A DNA stretch of 35,811 bases from Clostridia bacterium. Lineage in GTDB: Bacteria > Bacillota > Clostridia > Oscillospirales > Acutalibacteraceae. The stretch covers positions 1 to 35,811 of the forward strand of contig JAFTVI010000002.1 in assembly GCA_017465825.1 (NCBI GenBank), written 5' to 3'. Positions 1-6,283 of the stretch are shown here, piece after piece. The notes below the pieces were generated by a model, which ran no database searches, had not been told where the DNA came from, and saw nothing but the letters and a program-made list of their open reading frames with translations. How positions within the stretch are numbered: the stretch's first letter is position 1; every line of letters begins with the position of its first letter. The translations under genes and the position numbers were made by a program.

Positions 1-210
1 AATTTATCGGCAGATGCCGATAAATTATTGTAGCGATATAAATCCGTAAACGGATTTGCGATATACCTGACGGTGCGATATATACATTCGTATACGATAT
101 GTGCCTGTCGGCACGCGGATTTATATCATATCGCATTTGAGTAAAGCGACAAATATATCGCGTTGTAAACATATCGCGTTGCGTCTGCAACATATCGCTA
201 AATTATTGTT
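1..210. repeat. Hairpin-chain repeat, copy 1
   Basis: The stretch opens with a perfect hairpin at 1-26 (11-bp arms, loop AGAT). From about 30 to 198 follows a chain of short palindromes separated by ATATCG or GCGATAT linkers, for example AAATCCG-TAAA-CGGATTT, ACC-TGAC-GGT, GTGCC-TGTC-GGCAC and GTTGC-GTCT-GCAAC. It ends in TAAATTATTGTT (199-210), a motif that also ends other repeats in this window. Positions 21104-21274 hold a second copy in inverted orientation. No gene is visible in it. The window edge probably cuts its left end. Confidence 0.85.
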
Positions 211-223
211 TATCTTCCTATAT

Positions 224-257
224 AAAAAAACCGAGAATTAAAAAAAATTCTCGGTTT
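224..257 (-). terminator. Terminator of the glmU-pth-phosphoesterase operon
   Basis: Perfect 12-bp arms at 228-239 and 246-257 form a hairpin. On the minus strand it is followed by a run of seven T. It lies 8 bases after the stop codon of the minus-strand phosphoesterase gene. Confidence 0.85.
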
Positions 258-264
258 GCTGAAT

Positions 265-1425
265 TTATAAATACATACTGCTGAAACGGCGGCTGATATC
301 AAAGGTGCCGTCGGGCTCGATATCGGTAATGGTTACGCCCTGTGGCCAATCTTTTTCGTCACAGTCACATTTTTCGTCCAGCGTATAGGTTTCGTAGCCG
401 CCTGTCTGATTGTACACAAGGTAAACTCCGTCGTACAGGGCGCAGAAATCGTTAACGTGATCGTGACCGCTGAAAACAGCCTCGGTACTGCCAAGCTCCT
501 TGATAAGCGAGAACATTCCGCTGTTGAACTGAGAACTGCCTACCGTTTCGTATGCGTTTCCGTAAATGATCTCGCACTTGCCTGTGAACGGGAACAGACC
601 GTTTTCATCCTTTTCGGGAATGATCGCATTTTCGTACTCTTTGAGCGGAATATGCATATACATAAAGGATTTTACATCGCCGTACTGCTCCTTGAGTGCG
701 GTGATTTTATTTTTGTACCAGTCCATCTGATTATTCTTGATGAAGTCGTAGTTTATTATATCCTCGGGTGCACCGTGAGATTTTACGTATTCGGGTATAA
801 CATCTCTGCCCGAGTCAAACATAAACAGGGTTTTGAGTATCTCGTTTTCGCTTTTCATTATGTTTATGCAGTAGTTGCCGTAGCCGAAAAGCTCCTCTTT
901 GCCCTGCCTTGCAAGACAATGGGGGAAATGCGTCTGGCAGGTCATAAGCAGGTGCTTGAATCTGCCTTTTTCCTCTCTTGCCTCGTGATTGCCGAAAACA
1001 AATGCCCAATAAACGCCGATTTCTTCCATAAACTGACCGAATTGTATACAGTCAAAATGCTGAAACTTTGACTGTATAATGTCACCCGTAAGCACAACAA
1101 GGTCGGGTCTTGTGGCTTTGATATGCTTCATAAACATATCCATACATTTAAAGCGGAGGGCGGGGTCATCCCCGAAATGGAAGTCTGTGGATGATAAAAT
1201 TCTGAATCCGTTGTTTTTGATATTTCCGTTTTTGTCTACCTTTGCAATGGTAACGGAATCCTCATCCTCAGCAAGAATTTTTACATCTGAGCCGACGTTT
1301 GTTGTCCTGACCTGCTGTGAAAACATAATTTTTGCCATTTTGCCGCCGCTGACTTTGTAAAGACATCTGCCGCCTGCAAGTAAAGCCTTGTCTGTTGCTA
1401 TTCTCAATGCTTCGTATGTGTTCAT
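265..1425 (-). CDS. Calcineurin-like metallophosphoesterase
   Basis: This is a 386-residue two-metal phosphoesterase of the calcineurin/purple acid phosphatase fold. The metal-binding blocks appear in order: STDFHFG, LTGD, FGNHE, a mid-protein histidine in MYMHIPL, and SGHDH near the C-terminus. The first about 70 residues (MNTYEALRIA onward) are not part of the catalytic fold. There is no signal peptide, so it is probably cytoplasmic. The chosen ATG at 1425 has an AGGAGAG ribosome site and overlaps the pth stop codon by one base (TAATG), so its translation is probably coupled to pth. The family is certain; the substrate cannot be read from sequence. Dcr2-like protein phosphatase or a phosphodiesterase are both possible. 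Confidence 0.85.
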   Translation of the reverse strand: MNTYEALRIATDKALLAGGRCLYKVSGGKMAKIMFSQQVRTTNVGSDVKILAEDEDSVTIAKVDKNGNIKNNGFRILSSTDFHFGDDPALRFKCMDMFMKHIKATRPDLVVLTGDIIQSKFQHFDCIQFGQFMEEIGVYWAFVFGNHEAREEKGRFKHLLMTCQTHFPHCLARQGKEELFGYGNYCINIMKSENEILKTLFMFDSGRDVIPEYVKSHGAPEDIINYDFIKNNQMDWYKNKITALKEQYGDVKSFMYMHIPLKEYENAIIPEKDENGLFPFTGKCEIIYGNAYETVGSSQFNSGMFSLIKELGSTEAVFSGHDHVNDFCALYDGVYLVYNQTGGYETYTLDEKCDCDEKDWPQGVTITDIEPDGTFDISRRFSSMYL

Positions 1426-2048
1426 TACTTTTTCTCTCCTGTCAGTTGGCAATTCTGCATTGCTTTGTCTATATCTCCGTCAAGAATGTACTTTATCGCA
1501 TCGCAAGCGGTTTCCATTGTTTTTGCTAAAACGTCCTTTTCGTGCTTTGAAAAACTGCCTAAAACATAGTCTTTCAAGTCGTAATCGGGATGAGGCTTTG
1601 CACCTACGCCGATTTTGATACGGGGAAAATTGTCGCTGTTAAGGTGATAAACTATGCTTTTTACGCCGTTGTGACTGCCTGCCGAGCCTTTGCGACGTAT
1701 TCTCAGCGCTCCCATAGGAATGTCAATGTCATCAAAAATGACGATACACTTTTCGGGCGGAATTTTATAAAACTGTGCCGCCTCACGGATAGCCTCGCCG
1801 CTGTTGTTCATATATGTCTGGGGACGCATTACAAGACAGCGGTGTCCGTTGATAACGGTATCGGCAACAAGGGATTTGAATTTCATTCTGTCGGTTCTGA
1901 ATCCCTCTTTGTTTGAGAGGATATCAAGGCACAGAAAGCCTGCATTGTGTCGGGAATATTCATACTCCTTGCCCGGATTGCCCAGACCTGCAATGATGAA
2001 TTCTATTGAGCCGCCGCTCTTTTCTTTGAATTTGCTGAAAAATGCCAT
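1425..2048 (-). CDS. pth: Peptidyl-tRNA hydrolase
   Basis: Pth releases peptides from peptidyl-tRNAs that drop off the ribosome so that the tRNA can be reused. Family motifs are present: GLGNPGKEYEYSRHNAG, with the catalytic His in RHN; MNNSGEA; and FDDIDIPMGALRIRRKGSAGSHNG. It is 207 residues long, somewhat over the usual length because about 15 residues (MAFFSKFKEKSGGS) precede the conserved start. It lies 12 bases after glmU, the same gene neighbourhood as in Bacillus (glmU region to pth), and its stop overlaps the next gene. Confidence 0.97.
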   Translation of the reverse strand: MAFFSKFKEKSGGSIEFIIAGLGNPGKEYEYSRHNAGFLCLDILSNKEGFRTDRMKFKSLVADTVINGHRCLVMRPQTYMNNSGEAIREAAQFYKIPPEKCIVIFDDIDIPMGALRIRRKGSAGSHNGVKSIVYHLNSDNFPRIKIGVGAKPHPDYDLKDYVLGSFSKHEKDVLAKTMETACDAIKYILDGDIDKAMQNCQLTGEKK

Positions 2049-2060
2049 TATAAAATATCC

Positions 2061-3443
2061 TTATACTTTCTTTCTGTAAGGCTGTTTTTCCTTTACCCAG
2101 CCTTCTTTGACAGTCTGACGCTCTCTTGCAATTGCAAGTGAATTGTCGGGCACATCCTGCGTAACAGTTGAGCCTGCCGCCGTGTATGCGTTTTCGCCTA
2201 CAGTTACGGGAGCTACAAGGTTTGTGTTGCAGCCTATGAATGCTCTGTCCTTGATGACTGTTCTGTTTTTTGTTTTGCCGTTGAAGTTGACAGTTACAAC
2301 GCCGCAACCGAAGTTTACATTTTTACCCACATCGGAGTCGCCCACATAGGTAAGGTGTGATACGCTTGTGTCGGAGTCGATCGTAGAATTTTTAACCTCT
2401 ACAAAGTTGCCGAGATGCACGCCGTTGCCGATAACGGAATCGGGACGTATCTGTACAAAGGGACCGATTGTAGCATTATCAAGTACCTTTGCATTTCTTA
2501 TCTGCGCGTTGTTGAATGAAACATTATCACCGATAGTTGAATTCTGCACATAGGAGTTGGGGCCGATTACGCAGTTTTCCCCGATTTCAACGTTGCCGCA
2601 CATAATTGTGCCGGGGAGAATTTGTGTGTCCTTGCCGATAACGCAGTCGGGGCCTATCATTACTCCGTCTGTACAGGGGATGTCAACGCCGTTTTCCATA
2701 TGCTTTTGGAGAATTTCTGCTCTTGCAAGCTCGTTGAGCTGATTGAGCTGTGCTCTTGAATTTGCGCCAAGAACGGTTTTTTCGTTGCCTGCCGTGTATG
2801 CACCTGCTTTGCCGTTGCCTGAAAGAATTATTGAAATTGCATCGGTAATGTAGTATTCACCCTTTGCGTTGTTGGGAGTGATTTTGTTAAGCACGTCGCT
2901 GAGCGCATCAGCCGAGAAACAGTATGCCCCCGAATTTATTTCCTTGATGAGCTTTGTCTGCTCGTCAGCATCGTTTTCTTCAACGATTGCTTTGATATTA
3001 CCCTTTTCGTCGCGGACGATTCTGCCGTAGCCGAAGCTGTCTTTCACCTTTGCGGAGATTACGGTTGCACAGTTGCCGTTTTCTTTGTGATATGCCAATG
3101 CATCGGAGATCGTGTCTGCATCCACGAATGGAGCATCACCGTTGAGCACGATAACATTTGCGCCTTCGTGAGCTTTTATGAAGTCTGCCGCCTGCATAAC
3201 TGCGTGACCTGTACCTTTACGTTCCGCCTGATGAACGGTTTTTATGTCCTCGCTGAGGTGTCTTTCAATATATTCTGCCGCATAGCCTGTTACTACGCAG
3301 ATGTCATCAATTCCTGCCTTTTTTACAGCGCATATTACCCAATCGAGCATAGGCTTGAAAAGAACCTCACTCATAACCTTGGGCTTTGCTGATTTCATTC
3401 TCGTACCCTCGCCGCCTGCGAGAATTACGGCACAGTTTTTCAT
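2061..3443 (-). CDS. glmU: Bifunctional UDP-GlcNAc pyrophosphorylase / glucosamine-1-phosphate acetyltransferase
   Basis: GlmU makes UDP-N-acetylglucosamine, the sugar nucleotide for peptidoglycan. The N-terminal uridylyltransferase domain shows LAGGEGTRMKS followed by KPK. The C-terminal half is a left-handed beta-helix of hexapeptide repeats (for example IGPDCVIGKDTQI and VHLGNFVEVKNS), ending in the acetyltransferase region NFGCGVVTVNFNGKTKNRT. Its length of 460 residues is normal. The ATG follows GGAG, and a consensus promoter lies at 3489-3517. It heads the operon glmU-pth-phosphoesterase. Confidence 0.97.
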   Translation of the reverse strand: MKNCAVILAGGEGTRMKSAKPKVMSEVLFKPMLDWVICAVKKAGIDDICVVTGYAAEYIERHLSEDIKTVHQAERKGTGHAVMQAADFIKAHEGANVIVLNGDAPFVDADTISDALAYHKENGNCATVISAKVKDSFGYGRIVRDEKGNIKAIVEENDADEQTKLIKEINSGAYCFSADALSDVLNKITPNNAKGEYYITDAISIILSGNGKAGAYTAGNEKTVLGANSRAQLNQLNELARAEILQKHMENGVDIPCTDGVMIGPDCVIGKDTQILPGTIMCGNVEIGENCVIGPNSYVQNSTIGDNVSFNNAQIRNAKVLDNATIGPFVQIRPDSVIGNGVHLGNFVEVKNSTIDSDTSVSHLTYVGDSDVGKNVNFGCGVVTVNFNGKTKNRTVIKDRAFIGCNTNLVAPVTVGENAYTAAGSTVTQDVPDNSLAIARERQTVKEGWVKEKQPYRKKV

Positions 3444-3488
3444 TGTATCAACTCCGTTAAGTTTAAGTGTTGTGTTTCGCCGCTGTTT

Positions 3489-3517
3489 ATTATACTATTT
3501 TTATTCCGTCAATGCAA
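3489..3517 (-). promoter_or_regulatory. Sigma-A promoter of glmU
   Basis: Read on the minus strand: TTGCAT, 17-bp spacer, TATAAT. It gives a 5' leader of about 40 bases before the glmU start at 3443. Confidence 0.7.
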
Positions 3518-3521
3518 CAGG

Positions 3522-3545
3522 AAAACTCCCACAAAGGGGAGTTGT
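3522..3545 (-). terminator. Terminator of the SCP2 gene
   Basis: AACTCCC and GGGAGTT arms (3524-3530, 3537-3543) surround a 6-base loop and are followed by TTTT-CC on the minus strand. It ends the 3548-3952 gene just before the glmU promoter. Confidence 0.6.
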
Positions 3546-3547
3546 GA

Positions 3548-3952
3548 TTATTCCTTAGCTTTTTTCGCTGTCTTTTTCTTTGCAGGCTTTTCTTCTGCAA
3601 CCTTCTTAGCTCTTTTAACGGGCTCTTTTTTCATAAGGTCAACAAGCATTACTGCGTGACCCAAATTGCCCTCAACCTTGAGCTTACCTGTAAGATACTG
3701 TGCAACTGCATCGGACTTGCCCGAAAGGATATTTTCAAGCACCTTGCTTGAAACTTTGATTGATGCGGTGTTGTCGTGATAATCGTAGGGCTGAACCTCA
3801 AAAGGCTTGCCGTTTGCGTATGCAACGTAGAAAATGCCGCCGCAGTCCTCGTCTGTCAGCTCAACCTGTACTGCAAAATTTTCGGTGAGCTTGCTCTCGT
3901 CTATTTTACCGTATTTTTTATTGAGCGCTTCAAATTTTTCAATGAATGTCAT
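3548..3952 (-). CDS. SCP2 sterol-binding domain protein
   Basis: This is a 134-residue cytoplasmic protein. Residues 1-105 resemble the SCP2 lipid-binding fold, with typical FEVQPYDYHDNTASIKVS and the central stretch LSGKSDAVAQYLTGKLKVEGN before the final helix. The last about 25 residues are a lysine/alanine-rich tail (EEKPAKKKTAKKAKE), which could contact nucleic acid or membrane; that role is a guess. The ATG at 3952 follows AAGGAGAT, so longer upstream readings are not needed. It has its own promoter and terminator, so it is monocistronic. The ligand is unknown. Confidence 0.8.
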   Translation of the reverse strand: MTFIEKFEALNKKYGKIDESKLTENFAVQVELTDEDCGGIFYVAYANGKPFEVQPYDYHDNTASIKVSSKVLENILSGKSDAVAQYLTGKLKVEGNLGHAVMLVDLMKKEPVKRAKKVAEEKPAKKKTAKKAKE

Positions 3953-3985
3953 TTTAAATATCTCCTTCAAATGATTTCTGTATAA

Positions 3986-4014
3986 ATTATATTGGTTTTT
4001 CAGCTTTTTGTCAA
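3986..4014 (-). promoter_or_regulatory. Sigma-A promoter of the SCP2 gene
   Basis: TTGACA, 17-bp spacer, TATAAT on the minus strand, an exact match to the housekeeping consensus. It lies 33 bases upstream of the ATG at 3952. Confidence 0.85.
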
Positions 4015-4115
4015 TATTGATTTGTACCAAAATTGCCATAATTTGCCTTAACAAACATTTCAAGAGTATATGCAACAGTAACCAAGAAAAAATATTTCCG
4101 AAGGAGATGATTTTT

Positions 4116-5456
4116 ATGATGAAACGCGGCAAAATAAGGATGCTGTCGTTTGCAGTTGCAGTTATTGCGGCATTATCTGTATGGGGAATCACGGAAACGG
4201 TACAGAATAATAAGCTGAAAAAGGAAATGTCCGTTTCTCAGCAAAGAACGGTAACATCTTTGGCGGATTATGTGGATTCTCTCGCCAACGATTTAAGAAA
4301 AATGCAGTATGTAAATACTTCCACAATGGCGTCAACGCTGTCACTTTCTCTCTGCAAGGCTTCTGCAGGAGCAAAAAACTGCCTGTCCTCTCTGTCAAGC
4401 GGAGATACACAGCTTTCCAATATCAATAAATTTCTTACACAGTCAAGCGACTATGTGCAGTCGCTGACGAAAAGGGTGTCAAACGGCGAAACGCTCAGCG
4501 AGCAGGACCATCAGCAGATTAAAGAGCTTTATAATTATGCCGTAAAGCTGTCGGAGCAGATAAGCTATCTCGAGGAGGTTATGTTTGCCGGCGGCGTTGA
4601 TTTTGAGGATGTTACATCAACACTCAGCCTTCTTTCTGATGAAGGTGATTTGTCTGTTTCGTATTCTTCCGCAGTTTCCGATGCGGAGGATTCATTTTCA
4701 GATTATCCCACTCTTATTTATGACGGCCCGTATGCTGATAATATGCTCGAAAAGGAGTCGGAAATGCTTAAAAGCGAAAAGGAAATTTCCGAAACTCAGG
4801 CCAAGAAGAAAGCATCACAGTATTGCGGCATAAAAGAGGAAAATCTTATCCGTCAGGAGGACGAAAACGGCAAAATCAAAGCCTATGTTTTCTATTGTGA
4901 CGGCACGAGCGTTGCGGTAACGAAAAACGGCGGATATCTTATGTATATGCTGTCTGACACATTTGCAGGCGAAGAGAAGCTGAGTGCAGATGATGCAATC
5001 GCAAAAGCAAGGGAATATCTTGAAAAAATCGGTTTTTCTTCCTTGAAAGACAGTTATTACTCAATAAACGACGGTATATGCACCGTGAATTTTGCATATA
5101 CTCTCGGTGATGTGATTTGTTATGCGGATCTCATCAAGGTGGGCGTTGCTCTTGACACGGGCAAAATTGTATCTGCTGATGCAGAAGGCTATCTTATGAA
5201 TCATAAAGAACGCACTGTCAGCAGTAATGTTCTTTCGCAGAGTGCGGCGCAGAAGAATGTAAGTGCAAATCTTACCGTTACAAAGATTGATATGGCAATT
5301 ATTCCTATGAGTGACGGCAAAGAGGTTTACACATACGAGTTTTTGTGCAACGATAAGGACGGCAATGACGTGCTTGTGTATATTGACGCTCAGACAGGTA
5401 AAGAAGCCGATATCAAGTTGCTCTTGTACTCGGATGGAGGCATCCTGACAAGATAA
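4116..5456 (+). CDS. ypeB: Germination protein YpeB
   Basis: YpeB is a spore protein that stabilises the cortex-lytic enzyme SleB in Bacillus. This 446-residue protein has one N-terminal membrane segment (about residues 7-25, LSFAVAVIAALSVWGI), a helical domain, the family hallmark YPTLIYDGPYADN in mid-protein, and C-terminal PepSY-like repeats, including an EEKLSADDAIAKAREYLEKIG segment and a final DAQTGKEADI segment. The start is ATG 4116, 9 bases after AAGGAG; a second ATG follows at once. No sleB is adjacent; a lipoprotein gene follows 43 bases later. It marks the host as a spore-former by descent. Confidence 0.92.
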   Translation: MMKRGKIRMLSFAVAVIAALSVWGITETVQNNKLKKEMSVSQQRTVTSLADYVDSLANDLRKMQYVNTSTMASTLSLSLCKASAGAKNCLSSLSSGDTQLSNINKFLTQSSDYVQSLTKRVSNGETLSEQDHQQIKELYNYAVKLSEQISYLEEVMFAGGVDFEDVTSTLSLLSDEGDLSVSYSSAVSDAEDSFSDYPTLIYDGPYADNMLEKESEMLKSEKEISETQAKKKASQYCGIKEENLIRQEDENGKIKAYVFYCDGTSVAVTKNGGYLMYMLSDTFAGEEKLSADDAIAKAREYLEKIGFSSLKDSYYSINDGICTVNFAYTLGDVICYADLIKVGVALDTGKIVSADAEGYLMNHKERTVSSNVLSQSAAQKNVSANLTVTKIDMAIIPMSDGKEVYTYEFLCNDKDGNDVLVYIDAQTGKEADIKLLLYSDGGILTR

Positions 5457-5499
5457 GGACTTTTTACGGCAAAAGGGAAAAATGAAAGGACTTTCAGAA

Positions 5500-5841
5500 A
5501 TGAAGAAAACAGCAATCGTAGTGATTTTGCTGGCATTATCGGTTGTTCTTCTCTTTACGGGTTGTACAAGAAAAACGGATATGGACAATAATGTTACAAC
5601 TACAAATCCGGTAACTACTACAAGACCCGCAACGGAAAACAATTCTCTTACAACAGGCGAGCTTACAACCAAAAACGGCACTGTTGAATCCACAAGTAAG
5701 GATTCTGCATTGGGTGATGTTGTTGACGGTGTAGCAGACGGCGCGGCTGATGTTGTTGAAGGCGCGGCAGAGGGCGCAAAGGATGTTGGCGAGGGAATAG
5801 CAAACGGCGCAAGAAATGCCAAGAACAATATGGGCAGATAA
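5500..5841 (+). CDS. Small lipoprotein with Ala/Gly/Asp-rich repeats
   Basis: The signal peptide MKKTAIVVILLALSVVLLF leads to the lipobox FTGC, so it is expected to be lipid-anchored outside the membrane. A threonine-rich linker follows (NNVTTTNPVTTT), then a tail of repeated degenerate units such as VADGAADVVEGAAEGAKD that should form an amphipathic helix. An alternative ATG lies at 5482 in frame; 5500 has AGGA 9 bases upstream and gives the classic lipoprotein start. It follows ypeB on the same strand, so it may be co-expressed in sporulation. Its function is unknown. Confidence 0.7.
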   Translation: MKKTAIVVILLALSVVLLFTGCTRKTDMDNNVTTTNPVTTTRPATENNSLTTGELTTKNGTVESTSKDSALGDVVDGVADGAADVVEGAAEGAKDVGEGIANGARNAKNNMGR

Positions 5842-5853
5842 TGCAAAGCAAAA

Positions 5854-5890
5854 ACGGCGTACCGGGTAAATTGGTACGCCGTGAATTTTA
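5854..5890 (+). terminator. Terminator after the lipoprotein gene
   Basis: Ten-base arms ACGGCGTACC and GGTACGCCGT (5854-5863, 5873-5882) with a 9-base loop, followed by GAATTTTA. It lies 12 bases after the stop codon. Confidence 0.7.
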
Positions 5891-5914
5891 GCACAAAACC
5901 AATAAAGAGAATCT

Positions 5915-6203
5915 GTAGGGAGCGACGCCCTCGTCGCTCCGCTTGCAAATGTAGATATTTATACAAACAAAAACAAAGAATACAAGGCTCCCTCTCCGAG
6001 GTAGCTGTCAGCGAAGCTGACTGAGGGAGTTTAAGAAATGGCTATTCTGCAGTAATTTTAGCTTTTTTTACTCCATCCGTCGCCTTTGGCGCCACCTTCC
6101 TCAGAGAGGAAGGCTTGCTCTCTTTTTTTGATTTGTATAGTTTTTGAATTGATGAAAATGGTACATTTTCATCAATCGGAGCGACGAGGGCGTCGCTCCC
6201 TAC
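5915..6203. repeat. Four-hairpin element A, expanded by a nested repeat
   Basis: Inverted 27-bp ends (5915-5941 and 6177-6203) each contain the palindrome GGAGCGACG-CCCT-CGTCGCTCC or its complement. Just inside the right end is a perfect 13-bp-arm hairpin (6148-6176). Compared with element B, this copy has one stem base pair changed on both sides (A-T to G-C). The internal stretch 5942-6147 holds a different repeat. Together with the flanking terminators this accounts for the 442-base gap between genes; I see no gene in it. Confidence 0.85.
5986..6113. repeat. Nested palindromic repeat inside element A
   Basis: Two linked stem-loops are present. The first has outer arms CTCCCTC/GAGGGAG (5988-5994, 6023-6029) enclosing GTCAGC-GAA-GCTGAC (6007-6021). 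The second region contains CGCC-TTT-GGCG (6081-6091) and CCTTCCTC-AGA-GAGGAAGG (6095-6113). As far as I recall, repeats of this type are scattered in Ruminococcaceae genomes. Their position inside the ends of element A indicates insertion into it. Confidence 0.7.
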
Positions 6204-6244
6204 AAACAATATCATTTAATTTCTGCTGAGCTAAATTAACGTTT

Positions 6245-6272
6245 AAAGGCGAACCGTGATTGGCTCGCCTTT
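6245..6272 (-). terminator. Hairpin after the LRR/dockerin gene
   Basis: AAAGGCGA and TCGCCTTT arms with a 12-base loop lie 12 bases past the stop codon of the minus-strand gene. No long T-run follows on the minus strand, so termination strength is uncertain. Confidence 0.55.
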
Positions 6273-6283
6273 TGTGTCGATTA

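Noticed and set aside
1-210. CRISPR-like array from regularly spaced ATATCG motifs
   Set aside because: The units are short palindromes of differing sequence with 6-8-base linkers; there is no 25-37-base direct repeat or spacer of uniform length, and no cas genes are present.
457-1071. Plus-strand open frame opposite the metallophosphoesterase
   Set aside because: The minus-strand frame carries all catalytic motifs; the plus frame has no ribosome site or recognisable domain.
5061-5966. Long minus-strand open frame (about 300 codons) antisense to ypeB
   Set aside because: It overlaps the clear ypeB and lipoprotein genes, has low-complexity Ser/Thr/Pro runs mirrored from their codons, and lacks a ribosome site.
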